From assembly GCA_022565135.1 (NCBI GenBank), contig JADFKA010000146.1:1-5363 (forward strand): a DNA stretch of 5,363 bases. Direction: 5' to 3'. Under the pieces are notes generated by a model. It was not told where the DNA came from. It made no database searches and saw only the letters and a list, made by a program, of their open reading frames with translations. The stretch comes from Pseudomonadota bacterium (GTDB lineage Bacteria > Pseudomonadota > Gammaproteobacteria > Steroidobacterales > Woeseiaceae). The stretch's first letter is position 1. The number at the start of each line of letters is the position of its first letter. Both the position numbers and the translations under genes were made by a program. Shown here piece after piece: positions 1 to 5,363 of this stretch.

Positions 1-767
1 CCGATCGGAATGCCAAACGTCCGGCGGAATGTGGTCATCATCTCAGTGTTCGGGATCGGATTGGGAGCACAGATGTTGTAGGTTCCTTCCGCGTTCGGGT
101 TGTCGATCAGCCATTCGATGGCTCGGCAAAAATCAACAGCGTGAATCCAGGAAACGTACTGCCGACCGTGCCCCATCTTGCCTCCGAGACCAAGCCGCGT
201 CAGGCGGCGCAGGACTTCAAAGACACCACCACGCTCATCTCCGAAGACCATGGCCGTGCGCAGGATTATCTTTCGCGTTGATGGAGTCTCGGCCTTCTCG
301 AACTCCGCTTCCCAGGCTTGGGCGACTTCAATGGAGAAGGCGTCTTTGGCCTCGGGAGTCGCTCCCAGATTGCCTGCTTCGTCGTGCGGGTCATCGTACG
401 TGTGCTTATAGATGGTCGCCGTGCTTGAGTTGAGCCAGACCGGTGGCGCGGAATCGCACTTTCTCACAGCTTCCCCCAGCACCCTGGTTGACAGAACCCG
501 CGAGTCGATCATCTCTCGCCGGTTGTGTGCATGGTAGCGACAATTCACGGACCGCCCGGCAAGGTTGATCAGGGCCGACGCACCTTCCAGTTCTTCGGTC
601 CAGGGGCCAAGACTGTGAGCATCCCAAGACACAGTTCGGGCGAACCCACTCACATGGGGTTGTCGGCTGAGGACCACAATTTCGCAGTCGCGTGCCGCCA
701 ACCACTTTCCAAGAGTGCGACCAAGAAACCCGGACCCACCTGCCAGAATGATCTTGCCAGTACACAT
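1..767 (-). CDS. NAD(P)-dependent epimerase-like SDR protein, TIGR01777/YfcH family (3' end beyond left edge)
   Basis: The frame is open from an ATG at 767 (complement) to the window edge, giving 255 complete residues; the family is usually about 300 long, so roughly the last 45 residues are missing. The N-terminus MCTGKIILAGGSGFLGRTLG carries the Rossmann dinucleotide-binding glycine motif (G10, G13, G16). Family blocks follow: INLAGRSVNCRY near 67-78, REMIDSRVLSTRVLG near 84-98, WLNSSTATIY at 111-120, RTAMVFG at 170-176 and YVSWIHAVDF at 204-213. The classical Tyr-X-X-X-Lys catalytic pair is absent where expected; F144-S145 and a downstream A-W-E stand there, as in this atypical SDR group, so the reaction cannot be predicted. 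A GAGGG ribosome site lies 4 bases before the ATG. It starts 35 bases after the DUF1990 stop, so the two genes are probably co-transcribed. The protein should be cytoplasmic. The family assignment is firm; the substrate is unknown. Confidence 0.92.
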   Translation of the reverse strand, partial: MCTGKIILAGGSGFLGRTLGKWLAARDCEIVVLSRQPHVSGFARTVSWDAHSLGPWTEELEGASALINLAGRSVNCRYHAHNRREMIDSRVLSTRVLGEAVRKCDSAPPVWLNSSTATIYKHTYDDPHDEAGNLGATPEAKDAFSIEVAQAWEAEFEKAETPSTRKIILRTAMVFGDERGGVFEVLRRLTRLGLGGKMGHGRQYVSWIHAVDFCRAIEWLIDNPNAEGTYNICAPNPIPNTEMMTTFRRTFGIPI

Positions 768-802
768 AACACCCTCGGATCAGTTGTGTCGGGCGAACAA
801 CA

Positions 803-1396
803 TCAACCACGATGTTGCTGATCCCGTTGTACGGCTCGCACCATCGCCTGCATCGAATCGACGGCGAACCGTTTCTGGAGTCGGCGGGCCATGGGATAGC
901 CGAGCCGAGTCAAGATGTGTCCGGGTTTCGAGAACGCCAGAATGTCGTACCAGACCGAGTCATCGTCCCGGTGCCATTCGACTGTAAACCGTTCTTCCCC
1001 GCATTCCACGTGCCCGGGCAACGTCCCGTAGGCGAACCCGAACTTCTCGACGTCACCGGATTCCTCGACCACATAAACGACTCGGCAGACGTTGACCGTC
1101 CAGAGACCGAAGATCCGTGCGAGGGTACCAACGAGAACACCCTCTTTCACCGGCTGCCGGGGCCAACAGGGTTCCAGCCAATTCAATCGGAACATCTGCC
1201 AATTGAAGAGCGCCTGTCTGGCTCGCTCAAAGGTTTCGCGGGTCACACCGAGTTGAACCCGGTGATGGTCGATCTGGTATCCCTGGGGGAGTTGACCACG
1301 AGTCTGTCCGACTTCCGAGTACGATGGCTGATCGTGCTGGTATCCATCCATGATTTGCCGGAGTCGCCTGTCGTCCGGTTTTCGCAGCAGGAACAT
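803..1396 (-). CDS. DUF1990 family protein
   Basis: This is a 197-residue protein, the full length expected for DUF1990. Recognisable family blocks are GYQIDHHRVQLG at 39-50, NWQMFRLNWLEP at 65-76, a conserved core FGFAYGTLPGHVECGEERF at 119-137, YDILAFSKPGH at 150-160 and a basic C-terminal segment RRLQKRF at 171-177. No signal peptide is seen. The ATG at 1396 is supported by a GGAG 9 bases upstream (1406-1409, complement). The molecular function of the family is not established; I know of DUF1990 genes next to other small uncharacterised genes in Bacillus, and do not assign a role. Here it precedes the SDR epimerase with a 35-base gap, which suggests a shared transcript and possibly a shared small-molecule or lipid-related pathway (inference). 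The long plus-strand frame over the same bases is its antisense shadow. Confidence 0.9.
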   Translation of the reverse strand: MFLLRKPDDRRLRQIMDGYQHDQPSYSEVGQTRGQLPQGYQIDHHRVQLGVTRETFERARQALFNWQMFRLNWLEPCWPRQPVKEGVLVGTLARIFGLWTVNVCRVVYVVEESGDVEKFGFAYGTLPGHVECGEERFTVEWHRDDDSVWYDILAFSKPGHILTRLGYPMARRLQKRFAVDSMQAMVRAVQRDQQHRG

Positions 1397-1405
1397 CGGT
1401 CACTT

Positions 1406-1409
1406 CTCC
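1406..1409 (-). promoter_or_regulatory. Ribosome binding site of the DUF1990 gene
   Basis: On the minus strand GGAG stands 9 bases before the ATG at 1396. This spacing is acceptable and supports that ATG over the internal Met16. Confidence 0.6.
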
Positions 1410-1417
1410 GCACAACC

Positions 1418-1455
1418 AATCGTGGTTCACGGCAATCACGCTTTGCGTGCGCAAC
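1418..1455. repeat. 38-base imperfect direct repeat, copy 1
   Basis: This copy matches 1508-1545 at 35 of 38 positions in the same orientation. It contains a perfect small hairpin CACGC-TTT-GCGTG at 1437-1449. It is flanked by AACCA-ATCG-TGGTT at 1414-1427 and CAACC-GCT-GGTTG at 1452-1464. It ends 22 bases upstream of the DUF1990 start, so it would lie in the promoter or 5' leader of that operon. Confidence 0.8.
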
Positions 1456-1507
1456 CGCTGGTTGATTATTCTGAACGCGTAATTTTTGATTCTGCACCGA
1501 AAGTCCG

Positions 1508-1545
1508 AATCGTGGTGCACAGCAATCACGCTTTGCGAGCGCAAC
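1508..1545. repeat. 38-base imperfect direct repeat, copy 2
   Basis: This second copy begins exactly 90 bases after the first one. The three differences break the inner hairpin (GCGTG has become GCGAG) and create a GTGCAC palindrome at 1515-1520. Between the copies lies a 52-base AT-rich spacer (1456-1507). The pair could be a double regulator site, a duplicated leader, or a remnant of a mobile or recombination element; the sequence does not decide among these. Confidence 0.8.
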
Positions 1546-1733
1546 AGATACCGTACACTCCCAATCCCCTCTTCCGACCTCCCATTTCAGTTAGCTAGCG
1601 GAGCGTTGTAGAGCGCTCGCGGACCGGTAAAAATGTTTCCGGCCGCGTCGAGCTGAGCTCTCAGTGCGTCCATTGTAATTTCTGCGTCCGGCAGCTGCTG
1701 AATGCGAACAACAAAGTATCGATGAGATTTGCT

Positions 1734-2423
1734 ATGAAAACACTAACCACACTGATCATTGCCGTAGTCATTGCCTTGCTCGGTATCGTCAGCTACGCCT
1801 ATTCCGGTTTGTACGATGTCAGCGCGAGTTCCCCGCACAGCGGCGTGCTTGACTGGTTGCTATCAACGACTTCGCACGCATCGATCGAACGTCGGGCAAG
1901 TGAAATCGAGGTGCCCGAACTCGACAACGACGATCTCGTGCTCGCCGGCATCAACGATTTCAACTCAATGTGCACTGGCTGCCACGGCGCGCCAGGTAAG
2001 GACCCAGAGGCCATGGGTCAGGGGCTGAATCCGCCCGCGCCCGATCTTGCGGAGGAGGCGGCCGAATTGACGCCGGCCGAGCTTTTCTGGGTCACCAAGA
2101 ACGGCATCAGGATGACTGGTATGCCGGCGTGGGGTGCAACGCATGGAGACGACTCGATCTGGCCGGTGGTCGCATTCATGACGCGGCTGCCCGAGTTGGA
2201 CGAGGCGGCTTACCAGGAGCTGCTTGCGTCTGCCGCTGGTCAAGGGCATCACGCGTCTGATGCGGCTGACGCCGAGCATTCCCACGAGGAAAGTGACGAG
2301 GCTGCGGATAATGCGGCACATGATCACGACGAGCCTCACGAGCATGGCGCAGCCGCCGAGCCTGAGACCGCGCCGGAAGCAAGCGAAGAGCACGATCACA
2401 GCACTCATGAGCACAATCGGTAG
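1734..2423 (+). CDS. Membrane-anchored class I cytochrome c with histidine-rich C-terminal tail
   Basis: An upstream in-frame ATG at 1722 would give 233 residues (numbering used here). I prefer the ATG at 1734 (Met5) because a TGAG lies 7 bases before it and it begins the signal-anchor MKTLTTLIIAVVIALLG. Residues 7-27 form one membrane helix or an uncleaved signal. The periplasmic domain binds one heme covalently through C84-T-G-C87-H88; M134 in RMTGMPAWG is the likely distal ligand. Residues 175-233 form a low-complexity tail rich in Asp, Glu, Ala and His, with 12 histidines in His-X-His pairs; such a tail suits binding of copper or another metal (inference). The gene is first in the operon, 30 bases before copA, so it probably moves electrons to or from the copper oxidase or the respiratory chain. 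It is not a standard Cop/Pco component. The heme domain is certain; the role is inferred. Confidence 0.92.
   Translation: MKTLTTLIIAVVIALLGIVSYAYSGLYDVSASSPHSGVLDWLLSTTSHASIERRASEIEVPELDNDDLVLAGINDFNSMCTGCHGAPGKDPEAMGQGLNPPAPDLAEEAAELTPAELFWVTKNGIRMTGMPAWGATHGDDSIWPVVAFMTRLPELDEAAYQELLASAAGQGHHASDAADAEHSHEESDEAADNAAHDHDEPHEHGAAAEPETAPEASEEHDHSTHEHNR
2244..2420 (+). other. His/Asp/Glu-rich putative metal-binding tail of the cytochrome
   Basis: Residues 175-233 of the cytochrome frame hold 12 histidines in three main clusters: around EHSHEE at 185-190, HDHDEPHEH at 200-208 and EHDHSTHEH at 223-231. They are separated by Ala/Glu/Pro linkers. The pattern looks like a disordered metal sponge added behind an otherwise complete cytochrome fold. 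Confidence 0.75.
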
Positions 2424-2453
2424 CGATAATCCAGAGCAATTGAAACAACGACT

Positions 2454-4310
2454 ATGAAGAACGACAAGAAGATCATCTTACCTTCTGTTCCAGCTGGCCT
2501 GTCGCGAAGACAGTTTGTCACTGGCGCAGCAGCCGGTAGCGCATTGTTGGGCCTTGGCCTACCGTGCACGCTATCGTTCGCAGCGACAGCAGCGCATTCG
2601 GCGGTCACCACACTCTGCGGAACAAGCTTCGATCTTGATATCGGGTACAGGAATGTCAATTTCACAGGCAGGGAAAGACCCGCGACTGTGATCAACGGCT
2701 CAATCCCCGGGCCGGTCCTGCGATGGCAGGAAGGTGATCGGGTTACGTTGCGTGTCACTAACCATCTGGCGCATGACACTTCAATTCACTGGCATGGCAT
2801 GATCTTGCCGGCTGACATGGACGGTGTGCCAGGCATTAGTTTTGCTGGGATAGCACCAGGCGAGACATTCACCTATCAGTTCGACGTTCGGCAGAATGGC
2901 ACGTTCTGGTATCACAGCCATTCCGGATTCCAGGAACAGACCGGTGTTTATGGTTCGATCGTGATCGATCCACAGCAGGCTGATACTGTCGCTTATGATC
3001 GGGATTACGTGGTGCTGCTGTCCGACTGGAGCGACGAAAAGCCGGAACGAATTTACGCCAAGCTCAAGAAGCAGAGCGACTACTACAATTTTCGAGCACG
3101 TACCGCTGGCGATCTCTGGCGGGATATCAGGGAAAAAGGCGTTGCGCAGACCCGCAGCGAGCGATCGATGTGGAATCAAATGCGCATGAGCGATCGCGAC
3201 CTGTCCGACGTCACCGGCTATACCTACACGTTCCTGATGAATGGGGTGACACCGGAAGATGGCTGGCTCGGCCTGTTCGAGCGAGGTGAAAGAGTGCGCT
3301 TGCGCTTTATCAACGGCGCGGCAATGACCATTTTCGATATACGGATTCCCGGACTGAAAATGACCGTCGTTGCCGCCGACGGACAAAACATTGAACCGGT
3401 CACGGTCGATGAATTCCGAATTGGGGTTGCAGAAACCTATGACGTTATCGTCGAGCCGAACGTTGACAGCGCGTACACGATTTTTGCCCAGACGATCGAC
3501 CGAAGCGGCTATGCCAGAGGAATACTGAGTCCGAATGCAGAATGGTTTGCTGAAGTGCCGCAAATGGATCCGCCGGCGTTATTGGGCCACAGAGATATGG
3601 GTATGGGTGGCATGGATCACAGCGGACATAGCATGAGCAATATGTCCGGCATGGATGATAGCGGGCACGACATGAGCGGCGTGTCAGGCATGGATCACAG
3701 CGGGCACGACATGAGCGGCATGCAGGAGATGGGACAGATGGGTCAGGCCGGACTCGGCAGGGCCGGCTTTGGCAGCAGTGCAACTGTCAACCATGTTGCT
3801 GCCGAATTCGGTCCGCATGTCGATATGCGCTCGGAGAACCCGCAAGACGGCTTGCATGATCCGGGAATCGGCCTGCGCGACCATCAACGGATCTACGGTA
3901 GACGAGTGCTCGCCTACGGCGATATTCGGAATCTGACGCAGACCATCGACCCAAGGGAGCCGGGACGCGAAATCGAACTGCACCTCACTGGCAACATGAG
4001 GCGTTATATGTGGTCGATCAACGGCATCAGATTTGCCGATGCTGAATCGCTTGATCTTGCTTACGGCGAGCGGGTGCGTATCACACTGGTTAACGACACA
4101 ATGATGACGCATCCGATTCATCTACACGGGATGTGGGGTGAGCTGGAGACCGGCGAGCCGCAACATATTCCGCGCAAACACACAATCATTGTCCAGCCGG
4201 GCTCGAAAATCAGTTACCTGGTGACTGCGGATGCCATGGGTAGCTGGGCTTATCACTGTCATCTTCTTTATCACATGCCGGGCATGTTCAGAAAAGTGGT
4301 TGTCAGCTAG
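2454..4310 (+). CDS. copA: Copper resistance multicopper oxidase CopA (PcoA-like), Tat-exported
   Basis: This 618-residue periplasmic multicopper oxidase is of the CopA/PcoA family, which oxidises Cu(I) to the less toxic Cu(II) with oxygen as acceptor. A twin-arginine signal is visible (S17-R18-R19-Q-F-V, then a hydrophobic stretch to about 37). Cupredoxin domain 1 (about 58-173) carries HWHG (H112, H114) and HSH (H154, H156). Domain 2 spans about 180-345 and includes the CopA-typical MRMSDRDLSDVTGYTYTFLM (243-262). A Met/His-rich insert follows at 382-430. Domain 3 (about 490-618) carries HPIHLHG (H553, H556, H558) and HCHLLYHMPGMF (H601, C602, H603, H607). All ten copper-binding histidines and the type 1 cysteine are present. 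One oddity is that the residue five after H607, normally the axial Met, is Phe612, with Met611 one position earlier. The ribosome site before the ATG is weak. The gene lies between the cytochrome and copB (12-base gap), which supports the copper role. Confidence 0.96.
   Translation: MKNDKKIILPSVPAGLSRRQFVTGAAAGSALLGLGLPCTLSFAATAAHSAVTTLCGTSFDLDIGYRNVNFTGRERPATVINGSIPGPVLRWQEGDRVTLRVTNHLAHDTSIHWHGMILPADMDGVPGISFAGIAPGETFTYQFDVRQNGTFWYHSHSGFQEQTGVYGSIVIDPQQADTVAYDRDYVVLLSDWSDEKPERIYAKLKKQSDYYNFRARTAGDLWRDIREKGVAQTRSERSMWNQMRMSDRDLSDVTGYTYTFLMNGVTPEDGWLGLFERGERVRLRFINGAAMTIFDIRIPGLKMTVVAADGQNIEPVTVDEFRIGVAETYDVIVEPNVDSAYTIFAQTIDRSGYARGILSPNAEWFAEVPQMDPPALLGHRDMGMGGMDHSGHSMSNMSGMDDSGHDMSGVSGMDHSGHDMSGMQEMGQMGQAGLGRAGFGSSATVNHVAAEFGPHVDMRSENPQDGLHDPGIGLRDHQRIYGRRVLAYGDIRNLTQTIDPREPGREIELHLTGNMRRYMWSINGIRFADAESLDLAYGERVRITLVNDTMMTHPIHLHGMWGELETGEPQHIPRKHTIIVQPGSKISYLVTADAMGSWAYHCHLLYHMPGMFRKVVVS
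3609..3725 (+). repeat. Three tandem 39-base units coding a Met/His copper-binding repeat in CopA
   Basis: Residues 386-424 consist of three 13-residue units of the form G-M-D-H-S-G-H-D-M-S-G-M-S. Unit 2 has Asp402 in place of the first His and Val410 in place of the last Met. With the flanks (382-430) the segment has 12 Met and 5 His. Such Met-X-X-Met and His-Met segments are known in CopA and CueO proteins as Cu(I) binding sites near the type 1 site. The near-identical DNA of the units suggests recent duplication and a copy number that may vary between strains. Confidence 0.9.
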
Positions 4311-4322
4311 AAAGTCCTGCCG

Positions 4323-5039
4323 ATGAAAATCAATTTAATAACAACGATGTCGCTGATGATAATTGTGGTCACATTGCTTCCGGCATCGGCCCGGGCCGAT
4401 GCCGGCGATGATCCGGTTCTGGTTAAACTGATGCTCGATCAACTCGAAACCAGGGACAGCGGCGGCGATAGTGGCGGTGCCTGGGATGCGCAAGCCTGGA
4501 TTGGCAGGGATCTGACGAAACTTTGGGTAAAGATAGAAGGTGAGCGAAAATCCGGCAAAACTGAGGCCGCAGAAACGCAATTTTTATTCAGCAAAGCAGT
4601 CTCAGGCTACTGGGATTTTCAAATTGGTGTGCGGCTGGACTCCAGGCCGTCGCCGGAACGTACCTGGGTTGCCATCGGATTCCAGGGGCTGGCGCCGTAC
4701 TTCTTCGAAATTGATATGGCATTGTTCATCGGGGAGTCGGGACGCACGGCGCTTCGACTGGAGGCCGAGTACGAGCTGCTTTTCACGCAGCGTTTGATAC
4801 TCACGCCGGAAATCGAGACGAATTTTTTCGGTAAAAGTGATCCGCAAATCGGAATAGGCTCTGGATTGTCAGACGTCGAGGCCGGACTGCGCTTGAGATA
4901 CGAGATTCGCCGTGAGTTTGCTCCTTACATTGGAGTCAACTGGTCGCGTGTTTTCGGCAATACGGCCGATTTCGCGAGGAGTGCCGGTCAGGGCACGTCT
5001 GACACACAGCTAACGATTGGACTGCGAGCCTGGTTTTAA
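4323..5039 (+). CDS. copB: Copper resistance protein CopB, outer-membrane beta-barrel
   Basis: The protein has 238 residues. A Sec signal peptide runs to about residue 25 (hydrophobic 4-20, then PASARA, probable cleavage before DAGDD). The rest matches the CopB family: WDAQAWIGRDLTKLWVKIEG at 54-73, alternating strands from 84 on, QGLAPYFFEIDMALFIGESG at 121-140, LILTPEIE at 158-165, APYIGVNW at 200-207, and a terminal Phe238 typical of outer-membrane barrels. CopB is thought to bind or sequester copper at the outer membrane; its exact action is not settled. It is shorter than the roughly 300-residue CopB and PcoB because it lacks the Met-rich region that often follows the signal peptide. It begins 12 bases after the copA stop with only a weak ribosome site, so its translation is probably coupled to copA. 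Confidence 0.94.
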   Translation: MKINLITTMSLMIIVVTLLPASARADAGDDPVLVKLMLDQLETRDSGGDSGGAWDAQAWIGRDLTKLWVKIEGERKSGKTEAAETQFLFSKAVSGYWDFQIGVRLDSRPSPERTWVAIGFQGLAPYFFEIDMALFIGESGRTALRLEAEYELLFTQRLILTPEIETNFFGKSDPQIGIGSGLSDVEAGLRLRYEIRREFAPYIGVNWSRVFGNTADFARSAGQGTSDTQLTIGLRAWF

Positions 5040-5052
5040 GAAAATTCAAAAC

Positions 5053-5059
5053 AGGGAGA
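5053..5059 (+). promoter_or_regulatory. Strong ribosome binding site of the NTF2-like gene
   Basis: AGGGAGA stands 5 bases before the ATG at 5065. It is the strongest Shine-Dalgarno sequence on the plus strand of the window, which fixes the start of the last gene and suggests it is translated efficiently and independently of copB. Confidence 0.8.
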
Positions 5060-5064
5060 CAAAT

Positions 5065-5363
5065 ATGAGTCTGCAAACCTGCAAAATTCTGGGAGCAACG
5101 ATGATTCTTGCGGCGTCATCTTTTTTTTCACCACAACTGCTGGCGCAGGAAGATGATTCCGCAGCACTGGTCGCGATCATCGACGCGATCGAAAAAGGCT
5201 GGGAGCATGGGGACGGCACACCGTTTCGAGAGCACTACCTGGATGATGACGGGGCGCGATATGTCGAATCAGGTGGCCAGAACACGGGCTTAACCGACCT
5301 GATTGAGCATCACGTGGAGCCAGAAGGGGATGCGCTGGACAATTTCGAATTGTCGTTGTCTGA
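5065..5363 (+). CDS. Secreted NTF2-like (SnoaL/DUF4440-type) protein, 3' end beyond right edge
   Basis: The frame is open from the ATG at 5065 to the window edge, giving 99 residues. Residues 1-28 form a Sec signal peptide (ILGATMILAASSFF core, cleavage likely after LLAQ or LA). The mature start, ALVAIIDAIEKGWEHGDGTPFREHYLDDD (34-62, in parts), is the helix-turn pattern of the NTF2/SnoaL-like fold, in which a first helix with a Trp precedes the small cone-shaped barrel. RYVESGGQNTGLTDLIEHHV (65-84) fits the next strand and helix. These domains bind small molecules or act as scaffolds; no catalytic residue can be named from this part. It follows copB by 25 bases with a strong ribosome site and so probably belongs to the copper operon. 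A run of eight T (5121-5128) lies in the signal peptide. The fold is likely, the function unknown. Confidence 0.82.
   Translation, partial: MSLQTCKILGATMILAASSFFSPQLLAQEDDSAALVAIIDAIEKGWEHGDGTPFREHYLDDDGARYVESGGQNTGLTDLIEHHVEPEGDALDNFELSLS

Larger units (their letters stand above)
1397..1733. other. Divergent intergenic region between the DUF1990/SDR unit and the copper operon
   Basis: About 325 bases separate the two divergent starts, so promoters of both operons must lie here or be read through from it. The part next to DUF1990 (1411-1545) holds a 38-base repeat pair and several short hairpins. The part next to the cytochrome (1590-1720) is GC-rich. It contains GAGCG at 1601-1605 facing CGCTC at 1614-1618, an imperfect hairpin, and an AT-rich TAAAAAT at 1628-1634. 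That could be a -10 box, with a poor TTGTAG -35 at 1606-1611 and a 16-base spacer. I do not see a convincing CueR-type or CopR-type copper operator. No RNA gene was recognised and no convincing protein gene fits. Confidence 0.6.

Noticed and set aside
406..810. 134-residue minus-strand frame
   Set aside because: It overlaps the SDR gene in another frame; the SDR frame gives the Rossmann motif and family blocks.
812..1465. 217-residue plus-strand frame
   Set aside because: It is antisense to the clearly conserved DUF1990 gene and shows no family features of its own.
1418..1545. CRISPR array or integron attC site
   Set aside because: There are only two imperfect copies with one spacer of 52 bases, no cas genes, and the attC core sequences are not present.
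1587..1673. 28-codon minus-strand frame (MDALRAQLDAAG...)
   Set aside because: No ribosome site and no recognised family; it may be a chance frame or a gene remnant, so it was not annotated.
2781..3563. 260-residue minus-strand frame inside copA
   Set aside because: It is a long antisense shadow of copA; CopA motifs are complete on the plus strand.
5121..5128. Run of eight T as a phase-variation switch
   Set aside because: The reading frame is intact and one short homopolymer in a signal peptide is not enough evidence.
5108..5293. 61-residue plus-strand frame in the last gene
   Set aside because: It is a frame shadow; the frame from 5065 has the strong ribosome site, a signal peptide and an NTF2-like pattern.

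Overview
The window holds two gene blocks that face away from each other across a spacer of about 325 bases. The right block, on the plus strand, is a periplasmic copper-resistance operon of the type known from Gammaproteobacteria and other Proteobacteria: a membrane-anchored c-type cytochrome with a histidine-rich tail, the multicopper oxidase CopA, the outer-membrane protein CopB, and the start of a secreted NTF2-like protein cut by the right edge. The left block, on the minus strand, is a two-gene unit: a DUF1990 protein followed by an atypical SDR epimerase (TIGR01777/YfcH type) whose C-terminus is cut by the left edge.

Organism: the Tat-exported CopA, the outer-membrane CopB and the Cys-X-X-Cys-His cytochrome indicate a Gram-negative bacterium with a periplasm, most simply a marine or environmental gammaproteobacterium. 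The DUF1990/SDR pair is spread over many phyla; its style also fits Planctomycetes or Verrucomicrobia. The copper block may therefore be a mobile resistance cassette next to unrelated genes. That is inference: I see no integrase, transposase or tRNA in the window.

Layout: 1-767 minus, SDR epimerase (partial); 803-1396 minus, DUF1990; 1397-1733 divergent intergenic region with a 38-base imperfect direct repeat (copies 90 bases apart) and small hairpins; 1734-2423 plus, cytochrome c; 2454-4310 plus, copA; 4323-5039 plus, copB; 5065 to the right edge plus, NTF2-like protein.

How the genes may work together: CopA is exported folded through the Tat system and oxidises Cu(I) in the periplasm, with a methionine/histidine-rich insert that can bind copper. 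CopB in the outer membrane is thought to bind or help sequester copper. The cytochrome, which sits first in the operon and has 12 histidines in an acidic tail, could bind copper itself and pass electrons between the oxidase and the respiratory chain. The role of the NTF2-like protein is unknown. The most interesting points are the cytochrome's His tail, the shortened spacing at CopA's type 1 copper site, and the repeat pair between the two operons.
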